Assembly (NCBI GenBank): GCA_030141605.1
Contig: JAQGDQ010000050.1
Coordinates: forward strand, 385,971 to 449,970
Direction of reading: 5' to 3'
DNA: 64,000 bases
DNA from: Tubiluchus corallicola
Lineage: Eukaryota; Priapulida; Priapulimorpha; Priapulimorphida; Tubiluchidae
Position 1 is the stretch's first letter. Each line of letters starts with the position of its first letter. This document shows positions 23,571-34,706 of this stretch, piece after piece. Under the pieces are notes generated by a model, which did no database searches, was not told the DNA's origin, and worked only from the letters and a program-made list of their open reading frames with translations. The position numbers and the translations under genes were made by a program.

Positions 23571-25007
23571 TCAGCTAAATGTGACATTTGTACGAAACAG
23601 GATTTTATTCTCTAATTTTACAAAGCCACACCTTGTTTCTTTGGTAACACTACTGCTATTGGCAGGCATTGGTTTGTGAGCAATGACTTTAGCAGGTGAA
23701 GAAATTAACTGAGTTGTAACTGGCAGTTCAGAAAAACCCAGCCGACCTTTATCACTTTGTGCCTCCACAACCATAACGTCTTTAGTTTCCTAAAGAAATG
23801 TCAAAGCTGATCTATATTTTGAATCTATTAAAAAAAACTTAGTAAAAGATCTATGAGATTAGGTTTTTTATCATTTTTTATTCGTTTTAATATGGCCTGT
23901 AAATCGCGCTCTTTAGCATTTAGCATATGCCAAAGCTTAAACTTTTTATTAAAAAATAACACTTGGCCCATTTTTAGTGAATTCATAACATTCACACGTC
24001 AGTAATCATTAATGTGCTACTGCTAATCAATTTAATTTTCGAATAGCATGTATTGCTAATCGAAAAATAAAAATGACTGTACAAGAGATGTTCATTTTCT
24101 TCAGTTGTCATCAGAATTGACAAATTTGTCAGCATACCTTTCTGTCATGTGGTAAAACACTCACTTCTGTTTCTGAAAGTTCTAGAGAATTGCTTGCATC
24201 AGTCTGTCCGCCTGTTCTTTGATTACCACCTTTTGTCAATGGATTTGGTGCTGACCTGAAAATTATGAGTAACAGGTACATAATACTGTTTGTTAAAATA
24301 GCATTCTATTGCAGATGTAGACAAATAAAAACTGTTGTTGACTGAGATGTTGCAAAACTGCTAACGTTCAGAAGTGTGTCAACACATAGTTATTAAACAC
24401 GGCTTAAAAAAATCTACACTTAATACTTAAACAACATATTTCAACTTTAATTAAGAAACAAACTCTTAAATGATTTCTCTACAGATTATTTTTTGTATAT
24501 TTTTTTTGAAAAAAAACAGTTAATGAAATCTTACAAGTGAGAAACTTTACACTGTGGCAACTGGGCACTTAATTTTTCTTATACACGGTTCAGCAAAGTA
24601 CATGCCACTGTACATAATGCTCACTAAGTTTTGGATCCACCATGTCGATGAGTGACAGCATTGATCCCTAGCTCACTGTTCATGATAATTTAAGCAGTTA
24701 AGCAGATAATTTAATTACTAAGTTATATTTTGATCCTAAGTTCTTCTATAATGTCTTCATTATAAACTGTTTGCTCAAATTGTATATTAAAACCGATATT
24801 TACAATCAGTTAACATAAAAAAATTTAAAAAACTTATAACGTTGCAAACCTTCTGGGACTTGCAGCCGGGTCTACCAAGTCAACTATATCACAAGACTTA
24901 AAATCAAGAAGCTTCTGACGCGGTGATTCCACAGTACCTCCATTTTGATTTAGAAAACTGACTGTAGTTTCTTCGGTACTGTAAGCATTCATAACTAAAT
25001 GTCCTTG
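23571..25007 (-). CDS. Unrecognised gene, three C-terminal exons
   Basis: Minus-strand exons 24850-25007, 24138-24255 and 23571-23789 (stop at the low end) have good acceptors (TTTACAG, TTTTCAG, TTTCTTTAG) and keep phase 2 then 0 across the junctions, giving about 164 residues. The product is polar and Ser/Thr/Pro-rich, with segments such as SPRQKLLDF, DIVDLVDPAASPRR and FSELPVTTQLISSPAKV. It looks disordered and has no domain I know. A minus-strand AATAAA lies at 23360-23365. An alternative donor (AAG/GTGTGG) inside the last exon would shorten it. HAUS8 lies downstream on the same strand, but no splice of compatible phase joins the two, so I treat it as a separate gene whose 5' exons were not found. 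Confidence 0.5.
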
Positions 25008-25639
25008 CTGTAAACTATACATATAAAAATATAGTTATTGTTTAGAATAAAATAAGAGCTGATCACTTTAGACAATTCTAGATTTTACTCCACGAATTAT
25101 GATGAAATTTAATGTTAGATAGACAAACTACAGTCAAAAACCAACCATTTATTACTTTTTATCAGTCATTACAGGAAATTTTGCAGAATATCAGCTTACT
25201 ACAAAGGCACTACCAAAACATATGATAGTGGTGGCACATTAACCCTCTTTTATGATCTGAAGGGCATGCTTGATTTAACAGTTGCATTTTTTGCTGTGAT
25301 GCCAATCCAGTTAACCAGAAAAAATAATATTCAGAGAATTTCAAACACAAATATGTCTACGCTACAACTTACAGCTTAAATAGGAAATGTTGCTAGGATT
25401 TGGAGAATGTAATGACATAGCTTATGAGTTCATTGCATTTTGAAAGAGTATCTGTCTCTTTAAAATATTGAAAGGAAACATACTATTCTTTCAAAAATGA
25501 CTTACGTGAAAGAATTATTATCACATAAACACAATTTCACGTGCGTGCCACTAGTTCTTCGGTGTTATATGCATTTTGCCATTCGCTAGTTAGACGGGCA
25601 CTAGCGCCTGCATTTCGCAAATGCACTGCACAAAAACAG

Positions 25640-25935
25640 GTGCTGTACCTCTCAGTTCAGATGTGCTAGTTTGTAACGAACTACACATGTTCGACAGGTC
25701 ATGCGTGAGCACAGCGGTAAGTTTGAAATTTGAATTTTTATCTTAAAACTTGTCTAGTTTTAGTACAACACACTGAACACTTCACAGTAGCACTGTGCTT
25801 CAATTTTCGCTTTTGCAAACATGTGCAACACCCTTGTGGAATATTTTTGCTGCTGAAAATTATGTTAGCATGTGATATCATCACTAATTGGGCTCACCCG
25901 CCATTAATTAAATTTTTAATCTATTATTTAATTAT
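25640..25935 (-). repeat. Dispersed ~300 bp repeat, copy 2
   Basis: Reverse complement of the 137-430 family. It shares TCTGATAATTAAATAATAG and TCTGAACTGAGAGGTA at opposite ends, with the same order of blocks between. No transposon ends could be fixed. Confidence 0.6.
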
Positions 25936-25999
25936 CAGAAACACTTTTGCACTATTAATTGTGTTAAAATGTATACTTTTTGTCGGAATTAAAATAGAG

Positions 26000-27060
26000 T
26001 AGTATATGAAAAATCATCCTGTCTTCCTTTAATCTTTCGAAGAGAATCCACATATATATGGCAGCCAAATAACAATGAATTTGCAAAATTACACAAAAAC
26101 ATAATGGAATAGTAGACAAAAATTGCATTTTAGACCTGCACAGTCAATACACAAATTAATTTGAAAAAGTTAACTGCTCTTTCGGTGATGCTGCAGTTTT
26201 CAAGACATTCTTATTTTATATATATCACATATTTATTGAATTACAAACAAAACATTTAATGTCAATGAAAAATTGAAAATTGCTTAATTTGATCAGCAAT
26301 GGTATCACTATTGTCACCACAAGTGTCATCATCACCATGGCTAATTATTACAGACATCAGGCGGACAATAAAATACTTCTGTTGCCGTCTAATTGTCTGA
26401 GTAATAATTTTTCATCGCGCACCCGGCCAGGAACTTTATTATTTTTTTTCATCCGTTCATATATATACTTACTTGTCGTAGTCATATAAAAGCGTATTTT
26501 TTTAATTTAAAATGTAAAACAATTATTATGACATTATTCTTTTGGGGAACGCAGGATGTGGACATGTTTTGCCACTGCTAACTCTTGGCCAAGGTAGCCG
26601 TCTTGTATGATGCTCACTGTACTGGAGGCTAAAAAGTATGGAATTTTCAGCCAAATTGGTGTATTAAGTGAGTCTGGTACACTTAAACTTTGACCTTTTC
26701 ACGATCACCACCAATTGTTGGAATTGAGAAAAGGTTTATTGCATCATGATGGAGCCAGCTATAAGTAAAGTGCACATGCACAAATACATGCAAACATAAC
26801 ATACATAAAAAGAGCAAGAAAAAATTCTTTTTTTGTCCAATGTTGCTATCTATAATAAGCATTATTATTTTATATCTCATCAGCTGCAAATGAAGTAAAA
26901 GTATTCACATCGCTGTCAGATAAAAACTTCCTTCGTATGCTCACACAGCCACCCCATTTAGAATTTTATTTACTGTACTTAAATAATAGCGTATTCGTTA
27001 TGTTCAGAGCTTTAGTCAACCACAAAATTTCCCTTTTTCTGACACTCTTTTTTCTCTTTT
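26000..27060. other. Intergenic, nothing assigned
   Basis: AT-rich with short open frames of biased composition only. I see no exon with credible splice sites, no RNA gene and no paired repeat ends. Confidence 0.4.
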
Positions 27061-27069
27061 TCTGACACT

Positions 27070-27400
27070 TACTGTGTATGCATGAATATGATGTAATGAG
27101 AACAATAAGAACTAGACAAGAAGAACAAGTAAAAAAGAAGGACAACAAGAAAAATATGATGACTGAAGACAGTTATGGTAATGATGATGATAATGCAAAA
27201 GCAACAAGAACAGGAAGAAAAGCAAGAATAAGAACAATGAGAACAAGAAAAATCAGAATATAAGCAAGAAAAACAAGACAACAAGAACAAAAATAAAAGG
27301 AATATGAAGAAGAAAATGATAGTGGCTATAATGATGACAAAAGTGATAATGACAATTATGATAATGATGACAGATGATAATGATTTATGATGATGATGAT
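27070..27400. repeat. Purine-rich and GAT-rich low-complexity tract
   Basis: Degenerate AAGAACAAG/AAGAAAAAC words pass into (GATAAT)n and a short (GATGAT)n at about 27387-27402. Open frames here are compositional (Lys/Arg/Asp on +, Ser/Cys/Tyr on -) and not taken as genes. Confidence 0.65.
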
Positions 27401-27844
27401 GCTTTATGGCCTACAGCCTACAAGCAAAATCCTAGAAAAAACTTGGAGGTGCAAAAGTATAAAGTGCCATCATGTTTATAGAATAACAGAGTTTAGTATA
27501 AATAAAAATTTAAATGCAATACAAATTTTTACATACTGGTTTATATCGACCATCTCATCACTCCTTGTTGACTGGTCAGTATCAGTCTTATTATTTACTG
27601 GTTTATACAAGATATGCTTCTGCATCATTCTGCCAAAAAGTATAAAAAAGGCGTAACATAACATAACAGCACTCTATTAGAATCTAGGTCCCGCTCGATT
27701 TTTGCCAGGAGATCACCTATTTCGATATGATTGCTTGGTGCATTATGGCAAACCGCGCTGCGCATATGATGATTGATCAGCCCCTGAGTTTCACTTGTGG
27801 CGGAATAAGTTAATGAAATAATACTATTAATAGACTACAAAAGT

Positions 27845-27963
27845 TCAATAAGTTTACCATGTTTTCATAAAAAACAAAAAATTGATATTCTACCCAATTT
27901 TTAATGCATTCAATCATATAAAATGTATTTTAACCTTACTAAATAATTAGATTACTACAAGCA
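27845..27963 (+). mobile_element. MITE family A, right-end fragment
   Basis: Matches the right-hand part of the 21788-22447 element: TGTTTTCATAAAAAACAAAA followed by AATT, then a TGCATTC and an (A)CGTAGTTTTAA-like block, ending near a CAAGC. The terminal inverted repeat is degraded. Confidence 0.55.
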
Positions 27964-28204
27964 GTGTTAAGTATTTTTGTTTCGAGAAGTGTATTCATGC
28001 TGAAATAACTAAGTAGTTTTTCATAATAACAATTATTGTTGTTAATATCATCGTCATCTTCATTATTATTAATAACTAAAGGCGCCACAGTCAGATTTTA
28101 ATTTCCACAGGCGTCACGTTAATAAACATTTTATTTAGGTATCATTGAGCTTGTCAAACCTAATTTTCAATGCTATGCTCCCAGACGATTTTCTGAGCCT
28201 TCTG

Positions 28205-28500
28205 CATTGTCTGGCACAGCAGGTTGTAATATAATAATAACAATCTTCATTTATTGGGCCGACTATAAACAACAACCTACAACTGCATAACAGAAACTAT
28301 TAATAATAGTCTCTGTTGATAATAATAATATTATAATAATAATAATATTAATAATAGTCTCCATGAGGTAATAATACTGCGTCAGGCAGGACAACAACAA
28401 GGTACCATTTTTAAAGTCTTTCGTATTACCCGCCCGCTGAATCGAACTCACGACCTCCCAGATGGAAAGTGAACGTGTTGCCACTAGACCAAACCGTCTG
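28205..28500 (-). mobile_element. tRNA-derived SINE
   Basis: The minus strand from about 28495 reads like a tRNA head, with a box A-like TGGTCTAGTGG and a box B-like AGTTCGATTC about 35 bases apart. A unique body (GGTACCTTGTTGTTGTCC) and a long (ATT)n-rich tail follow, ending at AATGAAGATTGTTATTATTA. The acceptor and anticodon stems do not fold well, so it is a SINE and not a working tRNA gene. Pol III transcription from the A and B boxes is an inference. Confidence 0.7.
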
Positions 28501-28639
28501 GTCAAATGCTTATATTAAATTTTAGACGAGTGGACTGAACGTATACATAGCAAGTAAATCTACATTAACAGAGGCAACGTCAAACCTTAAAATGCAAATT
28601 TTCTTGTTAAATTTTAGTCAATTTAAGCCAACAATTTAC

Positions 28640-28676
28640 TTATTCAGTCAAATGAACTAACGTTTTGACTGAATAA
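28640..28676. repeat. Perfect 13-bp stem hairpin
   Basis: TTATTCAGTCAAA at 28640-28652 is exactly complementary to TTTGACTGAATAA at 28664-28676, with an 11-base loop. It lies just before the start of the tandem duplication. Function unknown. Confidence 0.65.
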
Positions 28677-29177
28677 AGTCACGAGTATTTTCACTTAATT
28701 CTATACACAAACGTAATGGGCATAGAAACGCTAACGGTCCGCGAGCAATCGAGAGAGCAGCGCAGATCGTCATATTGCGCTAAGCAATCATATCGAATAG
28801 GTTATCGCTCGGCGAAAATCGGCCGGTATCTGGATTCTATATAGAGTGCCAGCATAACTCAACTAAGTTACAGTAATACACAACAAAAAGTGCGTTACCT
28901 TTCCGCCAACGATTAAATTTCTGTATTGCTGCGGAAGACAAATTTTTCAGTTCCTGTGACTCACCGACCACGCTGTGCGTTTATCATTTAAAACGTTTAA
29001 ATTTCCAGCAATATTATTTAATATCGCATTTAACGAATAAGCACCGAAACGGTTTCGCGCACATTTTGCGAAAGTCCACTTTTTACGGCGCATCGATGAT
29101 ACGGGTTGGCAGTGATTTCAAGTGTAACGCACGTACTATTGCAAAGAACTAATATTACGTACAAAAAAAGTTAATAG

Positions 29178-29513
29178 TTGGGGTGAGCATCGAACGTTCG
29201 AATGAGTTTTTTTAGTTCGAATTCGATTCGAACCTAAAATTATAATTTCGAATAAGTCGGTACTTCAACCACATACATTCTTTATCATTAAACGGTTTGG
29301 TTCAGTATGCAATTAACACAATTTAGCTGCAGTTTCAGAGCAAAATTTAAAGAAATTAATAGTGGTTTTACTGGAGAACCAAATCAAGTAATACGCATGA
29401 TCTTTATAAACTGCTTTTTAATAGTGGCTCGAAAACTTGTTCGAAAATCTGTCTAACTCAATTCAAATTCAATTTGATTCGAATTCGCTTAATGACAGAG
29501 AATGCACACCCTA
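29178..29513. mobile_element. hAT MITE (336 bp), duplication copy 1
   Basis: Ends TTGGGGTGAGCAT and, on the opposite strand, TAGGGTGTGCATT, with many TTCGAATTCGATTCGAA-type subterminal words. It is flanked by GTTAATAG at 29170-29177 and GTTAACAG at 29514-29521, an 8-bp target duplication with one mismatch. Non-coding. Confidence 0.85.
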
Positions 29514-29957
29514 GTTAACAGCAATAGCTAATAATTTGGTTCTTCTAACTCTATAGCCAAGCCTTAGATGCTTCGAAAAAAATAAACCAAGCTTATACTT
29601 TCCCTCGGTGTTTCTTCCACCCATGTTGACACCAGACTCATCACTATAATTATAATTACAATTCAATTCAATTGTACAATAATTTTAGTTTTTTGTACAA
29701 ACTTTACTAAATCATAGTTCGAGGTGAGCACGCTGGTTTCGAATGAGTGTTTTTAATTTTAATTCATTTCTAACTAAAAGGTTCAAATAGTTCACCACTT
29801 CAACTACACTGAAGATTCTTTATCATTAAAACATTTGAAACAGCACACAATCAACATAATTTAGTTTGAATATCTGTACACAAGTTTCAGCAAATTATTA
29901 GTGTTTTTACTGCAGAACAAATCAATGCATGCTCTTTGTGACACTCCTTTTTATTAA

Positions 29958-31400
29958 TACTTGCTTGCAAATACTTGCATACAAAGTCTAAGAGACCTAA
30001 CCATAACACGGTTATTGACGGCCTTTCCTCAACGATTTGTGAAATTGCGGCAGATTTGATACATCAACTGTTTCACTATTAAGTGAATTCCAAGGGCCCA
30101 CAACATCAGAAGAGAAGATATGAGCTCTGATATTAGTGCAAGAGTAGTGTACAAATAATTTAAAACTGTGTCCACGTAAATCAATTAGTGGTCTAGAAAA
30201 AAATTTGTCACTACGCAAACTAAAACTACCACTAATGACATTATAACAGTTAATAAGATCTATAGTATCACGGCGTTGTTCAAGAGAGGATACAGAGTCA
30301 GGTTGAATACCAGAGGCCAGTCTAATACTTCTCCATTGAGTAATTTCTAAAACATTTTTAAGAGTAACAATCCTGTGGTGACCAAAAATTGCATGCATAT
30401 TCTAGTACTGGCCTAACTACAGCTTTATAGAGGTACAATAACTTTTGCACTACATTTTGAAATACAGCATTTTATCATTCCAATGCATCTATTGGCCTAA
30501 GAAATAATATGCTCAATACGTGAATTCCACTTCAGGTTGTTTGAAATTCATACACCCAAATCACGTACAACTGATTTTTCTTCAATAACACCGTCTCTCA
30601 GATAATAAGGTATTGCAAAATTAGAACGAATACAAAAGTGCCCTGCATTTATAGCGTTTGAAGGACATTAACCAGTTGTCACACCACTGCTCAATTTCAA
30701 ACAGGTCAGCTTGTAAGATCTCTTGTTCAGAGGAATTTCTAATTGGACATTAAGGTTTTATATCATCAACAAACAGTTGTATACATGTGTCAGGGGACAC
30801 ACAACCAGTAACATCATTGATAAAAAGAAGAAAACAGTAAGGTCCCGACAAAGTCCCTGAAGTTACATTTCTCCAGGAAGTGGTTACACCATTTAAAACT
30901 ACTCTTTGCCTTCTGTGTGTCAGAAAATAACGAAACCATTGGAGTAGCTAAAATTTCCTGCATATACCTGCAAATTCCACTTTCAACATGAGACGACGAA
31001 CAGGAACGGAATCAAATGCTTTTTCTAAAGTAACTGAATATATAGAACATCAATTGATGGGAAAGAAGGGTCAGGGATTAAGGAATTGGAACCAGTCATT
31101 TAGGCATTCGAGATGATTTGTTACAGTGGAACATTGTGGTAATGAGGTGTTGATTATTATTGAATTGGCCAGAAGATAAGAGGAATTTTACTATATCATC
31201 CCACAAAAGAGATTCAAGACATTTAGAGGCAACAGAAGATAGAGAAATAGGGCGTAATTCATCACATGTCAAGTTGGTGCTAGATTTTTTGGGGATAGGG
31301 GCAATATTACAATCTAACCAGACCTGAGAGATATGCCACACTCCAAGGATTTGCGAAAAAGATGAAAAAGAGGTAATGAGAATTGTGAGGCACATGATTT
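29958..31400 (-). mobile_element. Non-LTR retrotransposon (LINE) RT fragment, copy 1
   Basis: Minus-strand reading in broken frames shows the reverse transcriptase order. WLDCNIAPIPKKSS is followed by LRPISLSSVASKCLE (about 31330-31200). Motif A, LEKAFDSVPVRRL, is near 31020. The catalytic QLFVDDIKP (FADD-type) is near 30760, then RNSSEQEILQADLFEIEQW. A C-terminal segment at 30012-30398 has RRDTIDLINCYNVISG, a FVHYSCTN stretch and VVGPWNSLNSETVD. Stops and frameshifts separate these blocks, so the copy is dead. The clade is CR1/L2/Jockey-like by motif style. Confidence 0.85.
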
Positions 31401-31530
31401 CAACATAAAACCGTGAATATTTGAAAATCTTTAAAACTGAATTCAAATTCGATTCGGATTCGAAATCTCAAAATTCAGTTTTATTTGAAGTCCTGTCATG
31501 CATGTTCCCTAATACCGGTATTTTTTGGTA

Positions 31531-31893
31531 TTAGCATAAATTATAGCATTTTAATTCATTATCAGCAGAAAAGAATACAATGTCTGAAATGTCAGCTAGA
31601 GTGCCATACCCTTTTAATGTTTTGATCATAATGTTTCGTGGGTGAAGCCACAAATTGTATTTTTTACGTCCCTGTGCCCTACTTTTCTTTTTCGATATGA
31701 TAGATGCAACACCTCTGCGCTTCACCATTCCATACACGCTTTCGCTGCTATTAAATTTTAATGAATTTAATGTAAAAACAATCACCAAGACACACATTCC
31801 CTGTATATTATTATTATGTACTTCCTGTGCAAATACCGCTGAGCTTTGGAGTAAATTTCTAGGCGGAAGCAATGGAAAAACAGTTACAGCCAC
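31531..31893 (-). pseudogene. Possible PIF/Harbinger transposase N-terminal relic (copy 1)
   Basis: A 120-codon open frame with a basic segment (SKKKSRAQGRKKYNLWLHPR) followed about ten residues later by a Gly-x-x-x-Leu and an FF-containing stretch. This resembles the R-R-x-W-V-H-P...G-x-x-x-L start of Harbinger-type transposases. The similarity is short and from memory. The twin is at 36724-37086 and is identical in protein. Confidence 0.3.
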
Positions 31894-32018
31894 AACACAG
31901 CGTTTGATCGTCCATTGTGATTGACATTCTGCGATTTATGTATTTTGTCAGATCATCTACAAGTTTCCTACAAGTTCTATAGATACAACTTCATCAATCA
32001 TCTACACATTTCTACAAG

Positions 32019-32055
32019 TGGTGCCGAAAACCGGGATTAAACCAGGGACCTTTTA
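32019..32055. other. tRNA-Phe 3'-end complement (PBS-like), copy 1
   Basis: TGGTGCCGAAAACCGGGATT followed by AAACCAGGGACCTTTTA is, apart from two or three changes, the complement of a eukaryotic tRNA-Phe from its CCA end through the T arm and variable loop. The CCA complement is included, which genomic tRNA genes lack, so it looks like a primer-binding site or a reverse-transcribed tRNA end. The preceding sequence ends in TCTACAAG, as an LTR might. No LTR partner was found. The twin is at 37212-37248. Confidence 0.5.
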
Positions 32056-32339
32056 CAGTACGAAAATCCCAAATTCGATTTGATTCGATGTCGCTCTATG
32101 GCAGAGAATCATCAGGCGGCGACTAAAAGAATCGTTATGTTATAATTTCCATAAAACAAACAGTTGATAACTATTACTTCTCTTAAAGTTACTGATTTAA
32201 ATTTTATCTCACAATGTTTAGCTATGCATATCTGATAACCATGATTAAAGTTAAATTTTATCATGCAAATGTTGTTTTTCTGAACATTAAAATATTCTCT
32301 TTGATCTGGTTTTGTGTTTTGGACCATCTATAATTATGT

Positions 32340-32615
32340 TTAATGTTTGACTATATTTAGGAACGGTTTTTGTTTTTTTGCTGTTGTTGTATTTTTGTTT
32401 TTTTGTGTTCATGAACGTTTATGTATTTTTTAATAGTTGTGTTCTGCTGTCATTAGCGTCTTTTGTTTACTTGTCTTTCCGAGAAGGGTGGTTGTCTCAC
32501 TAACCTTTGGTTTTTCGCCACCATTTCTCTCATGTTCATTTGTATTTTTGTATAATTTATTGCTAAATTAATGTAAATTTATGGAGAAAAATAAAAATTA
32601 CTTACTTACTTATGT
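32340..32615 (+). mobile_element. LINE-like 3' UTR with (TTAC)n tail, copy 1
   Basis: T-rich untranslated-like sequence containing GAGAAGGGTGGTTGTCTCAC and GCCACCATTTCTCTCATGTT. It ends AATAAAAATTACTTACTTAC. A terminal tetranucleotide run after AATAAA is typical of a retroposed 3' end. No upstream ORF remains. The twin is at 37533-37808. Confidence 0.45.
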
Positions 32616-32939
32616 GAATCGAGAGCCTCGTGAAACGGTCGAAGAAAATGAACTAAATAAAGCACTTCACAAACAGAGACAAACTGTCAAAGAATACTGT
32701 GCTTGTTTTAGTAGAACATTCGAATCGTACGAAACATTGACGAAGATAAAATTTGAATTGAAAAATTTTTTTGCTTTAAGAACGAATTTGACGAATGAAT
32801 AATTTTGTATGTTGGATGAATATAATTAAAAAATTCAGTGCCAGTCACGTCTACATTATATACAGTTATTTCACGTAAAAATATTTCGTGAAGGTAAACG
32901 TTTAAATTCTTACAATACAATTTTTAAAAGTTTTTTAAT

Positions 32940-33887
32940 GTGTCAAAGTAAAATCAGGTTCCAAAGCTACTTGGCATTACCCTAGGTGAGAAATTAGCCT
33001 TTTATTCTCCCATTGTCATGTGTTGTTAAAGCAAAATCAGCTTCCGAAGCTACTTGGCATAACCCTAGATGAGAAATTAACCTTTCATTCTCACATTGTC
33101 AAACTTTCAATGAAAGCTAGCAAAGCTCTTTCAGGCATTAGAGAGAAATAAGAGGTATTGGTAATATTTCAATTGTGCATCTACTTTGTATAAAATTTAT
33201 AAATCGGTTGTTTGTTCATTGGGCAAGTCGCAGTGCGTAAACATCTGGCTGTATTAGAGGCTGTTAAATGCATGGCTTTGTCTTTATGTCTGGATCTTCC
33301 TTCGACTGATGGTGTTGAAGTATTGGAAGTTGTCATTGCTGTACCTCCACTGAATCTACGATTTTCTGAATCTTCTATAATTTGTGTTCTTTAAATTATA
33401 GATTTTTTTAGATTTTAGATTTATTATATACAATGCCAATGTGTACACGTACATACAGAACAATATGTAATATACAAAGTTTATAAATCATCAGCACATG
33501 AAAACACATCAAGTCAACACTATATAAGAAAACATGTGCAGTATTAACTTAATAAATGTTCGTCTGTGATCTTCAATAGAAGACTTTATTTTCCAACAAT
33601 TTTCCAAACTTCTTCAATTATTTACAATCTACTCTAAACTTAATTACTATTGCCATAAGATTGGAAGCATCGATTCTCCTCTATGTGAGTGTAGGTTAGT
33701 GAAATCTAACAAACTTTTTTGTCATGTGCTTTATGCTAATCAAAGTTATGTGATGTTATACAATATTTCCCAATATACTGGCTTATCTAATTTAAGCTAA
33801 TTGATATATGGAGTCGCTGATCAAGAAGATGTTGATATTGAGACAATAATTAAAGATCTCTGTTCTTTTATAGATAGCACTGAACGT
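32940..33887 (+). mobile_element. Plus-strand LINE C-terminus, copy 1
   Basis: Broken frames give post-polymerase LINE segments. LPKLLGITLDEKLTFHSHIV lies at about 33030-33090, followed by SMKASKALSGIR. VRKHLAVLEAVKCMALSLCL, then LPSTDG and a VPPLNLRF segment, lies at 33226-33375. Further on are HKIGSIDSPLCECR near 33650 and a C-terminus CSFIDSTERLI at 33855-33887. The LGITL block is duplicated locally (first copy near 32957). Stops and frameshifts make it a dead copy. Confidence 0.7.
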
Positions 33888-34037
33888 TTAATTCTATACA
33901 CAAACGTAATGGGCATAGAAACGCTAACGGTCCGCGAGCAATCGAGAGAGCAGCGCAGATCGTCATATTGCGCTAAGCAATCATATCGAATAGGTTATCG
34001 CTCGGCGAAAATCGGCCGGTATCTGGATTCTATATAG
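33801..34037 (+). other. Chimeric ORF at the duplication junction
   Basis: A 78-codon open frame starts in the LINE C-terminus of copy 1 (QEDVDIETIIKDLCSFIDST), crosses the TTAAT junction at 33888 and continues into the long-TIR element end of copy 2 (a YRSAKIGRYLDSI tail) before a TAG. It is an accidental fusion made by the duplication; no function is claimed. Confidence 0.7.
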
Positions 34038-34370
34038 AGTGCCGGCATAACTCAACTAAGTTACAGTAATACACAACAAAAAGTGCGTTACCTTTCCGCC
34101 AACGATTAAATTTCTGTATTGCTGCGGAAGACAAATTTTTCAGTTCCTGTGACTCACCGACCACGCTGTGCGTTTATCATTTAAAACGTTTAAATTTCCA
34201 GCAATATTATTTAATATCGCATTTAACGAATAAGCACCGAAACGGTTTCGCGCACATTTTGCGAAAGTCCACTTTTTACGGCGCATCGATGATACGGGTT
34301 GGCAGTGATTTCAAGTGTAACGCACGTACTATTGCAAAGAACTAATATTACGTACAAAAAAAGTTAATAG

Positions 34371-34706
34371 TTGGGGTGAGCATCGAACGTTCGAATGAGT
34401 TTTTTTAGTTCGAATTCGATTCGAACCTAAAATTATAATTTCGAATAAGTCGGTACTTCAACCACATACATTCTTTATCATTAAACGGTTTGGTTCAGTA
34501 TGCAATTAACACAATTTAGCTGCAGTTTCAGAGCAAAATTTAAAGAAATTAATAGTGGTTTTACTGGAGAACCAAATCAAGTAATACGCATGATCTTTAT
34601 AAACTGCTTTTTAATAGTGGCTCGAAAACTTGTTCGAAAATCTGTCTAACTCAATTCAAATTCAATTTGATTCGAATTCGCTTAATGACAGAGAATGCAC
34701 ACCCTA
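34371..34706. mobile_element. hAT MITE (336 bp), duplication copy 2
   Basis: The identical element carried by the second copy of the 5193-bp unit, with the same flanking GTTAATAG and GTTAACAG. It arose by segmental duplication and not by a second transposition. Confidence 0.85.

Larger units (their letters stand above)
27665..28850. mobile_element. Element with ~100 bp terminal inverted repeats
   Basis: The left end (27670-27765) and the reverse complement of the right end (28755-28850) align over about 100 bases with scattered mismatches. Both share GCACTCTAT-TAGAATC, then CGATTTT, GCC, ACCTATT and CGATATGATTGCTT. The interior holds a MITE-A fragment, a tRNA-derived SINE and a hairpin, so it has been reshuffled. 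The tandem duplication at 28695 starts inside its right end. The superfamily is unknown. Confidence 0.6.
29718..32115. mobile_element. Second hAT MITE, split by nested insertions (copy 1)
   Basis: The left part (TTCGAGGTGAGCAC, then the same body as the 336 bp MITE) runs to about 29957 and is interrupted by a minus-strand LINE. MITE sequence resumes at about 31400-31460 (GAATTCAAATTCGATTCGGA). A second interruption follows, and the far right end (AAATTCGATTTGATTCGATG, GCAGAGAATCA) is at about 32072-32110. The terminal GCACACCCTA is lost. The twin is at 34911-37308. Confidence 0.65.
28695..33887 (+). repeat. 5193-bp direct tandem duplication, copy 1
   Basis: Every landmark in 28695-33887 recurs exactly 5193 bases later. 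Only about eight single-base differences were noticed and no indels, so identity is near 99.8 percent. The unit starts and ends at TTAAT, giving the order TTAAT-unit-TTAAT-unit-TTAAT, a five-base microhomology. The left edge lies within a long-TIR element and the right edge inside a LINE C-terminus, so the unit is not itself one transposon. Confidence 0.93.

Noticed and set aside
27069-27290. Lys/Arg-rich + frame and Ser/Cys-rich - frame
   Set aside because: Both come from the same purine-rich low-complexity tract.
28425-28500. A functional tRNA gene on the minus strand
   Set aside because: A and B boxes are present, but the stems do not pair and a SINE body with an ATT tail follows.
30012-31893. 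Several 116-128 codon minus-strand open frames as host genes
   Set aside because: They contain reverse transcriptase and transposase motifs and recur exactly in the tandem copy; they are transposon remnants.
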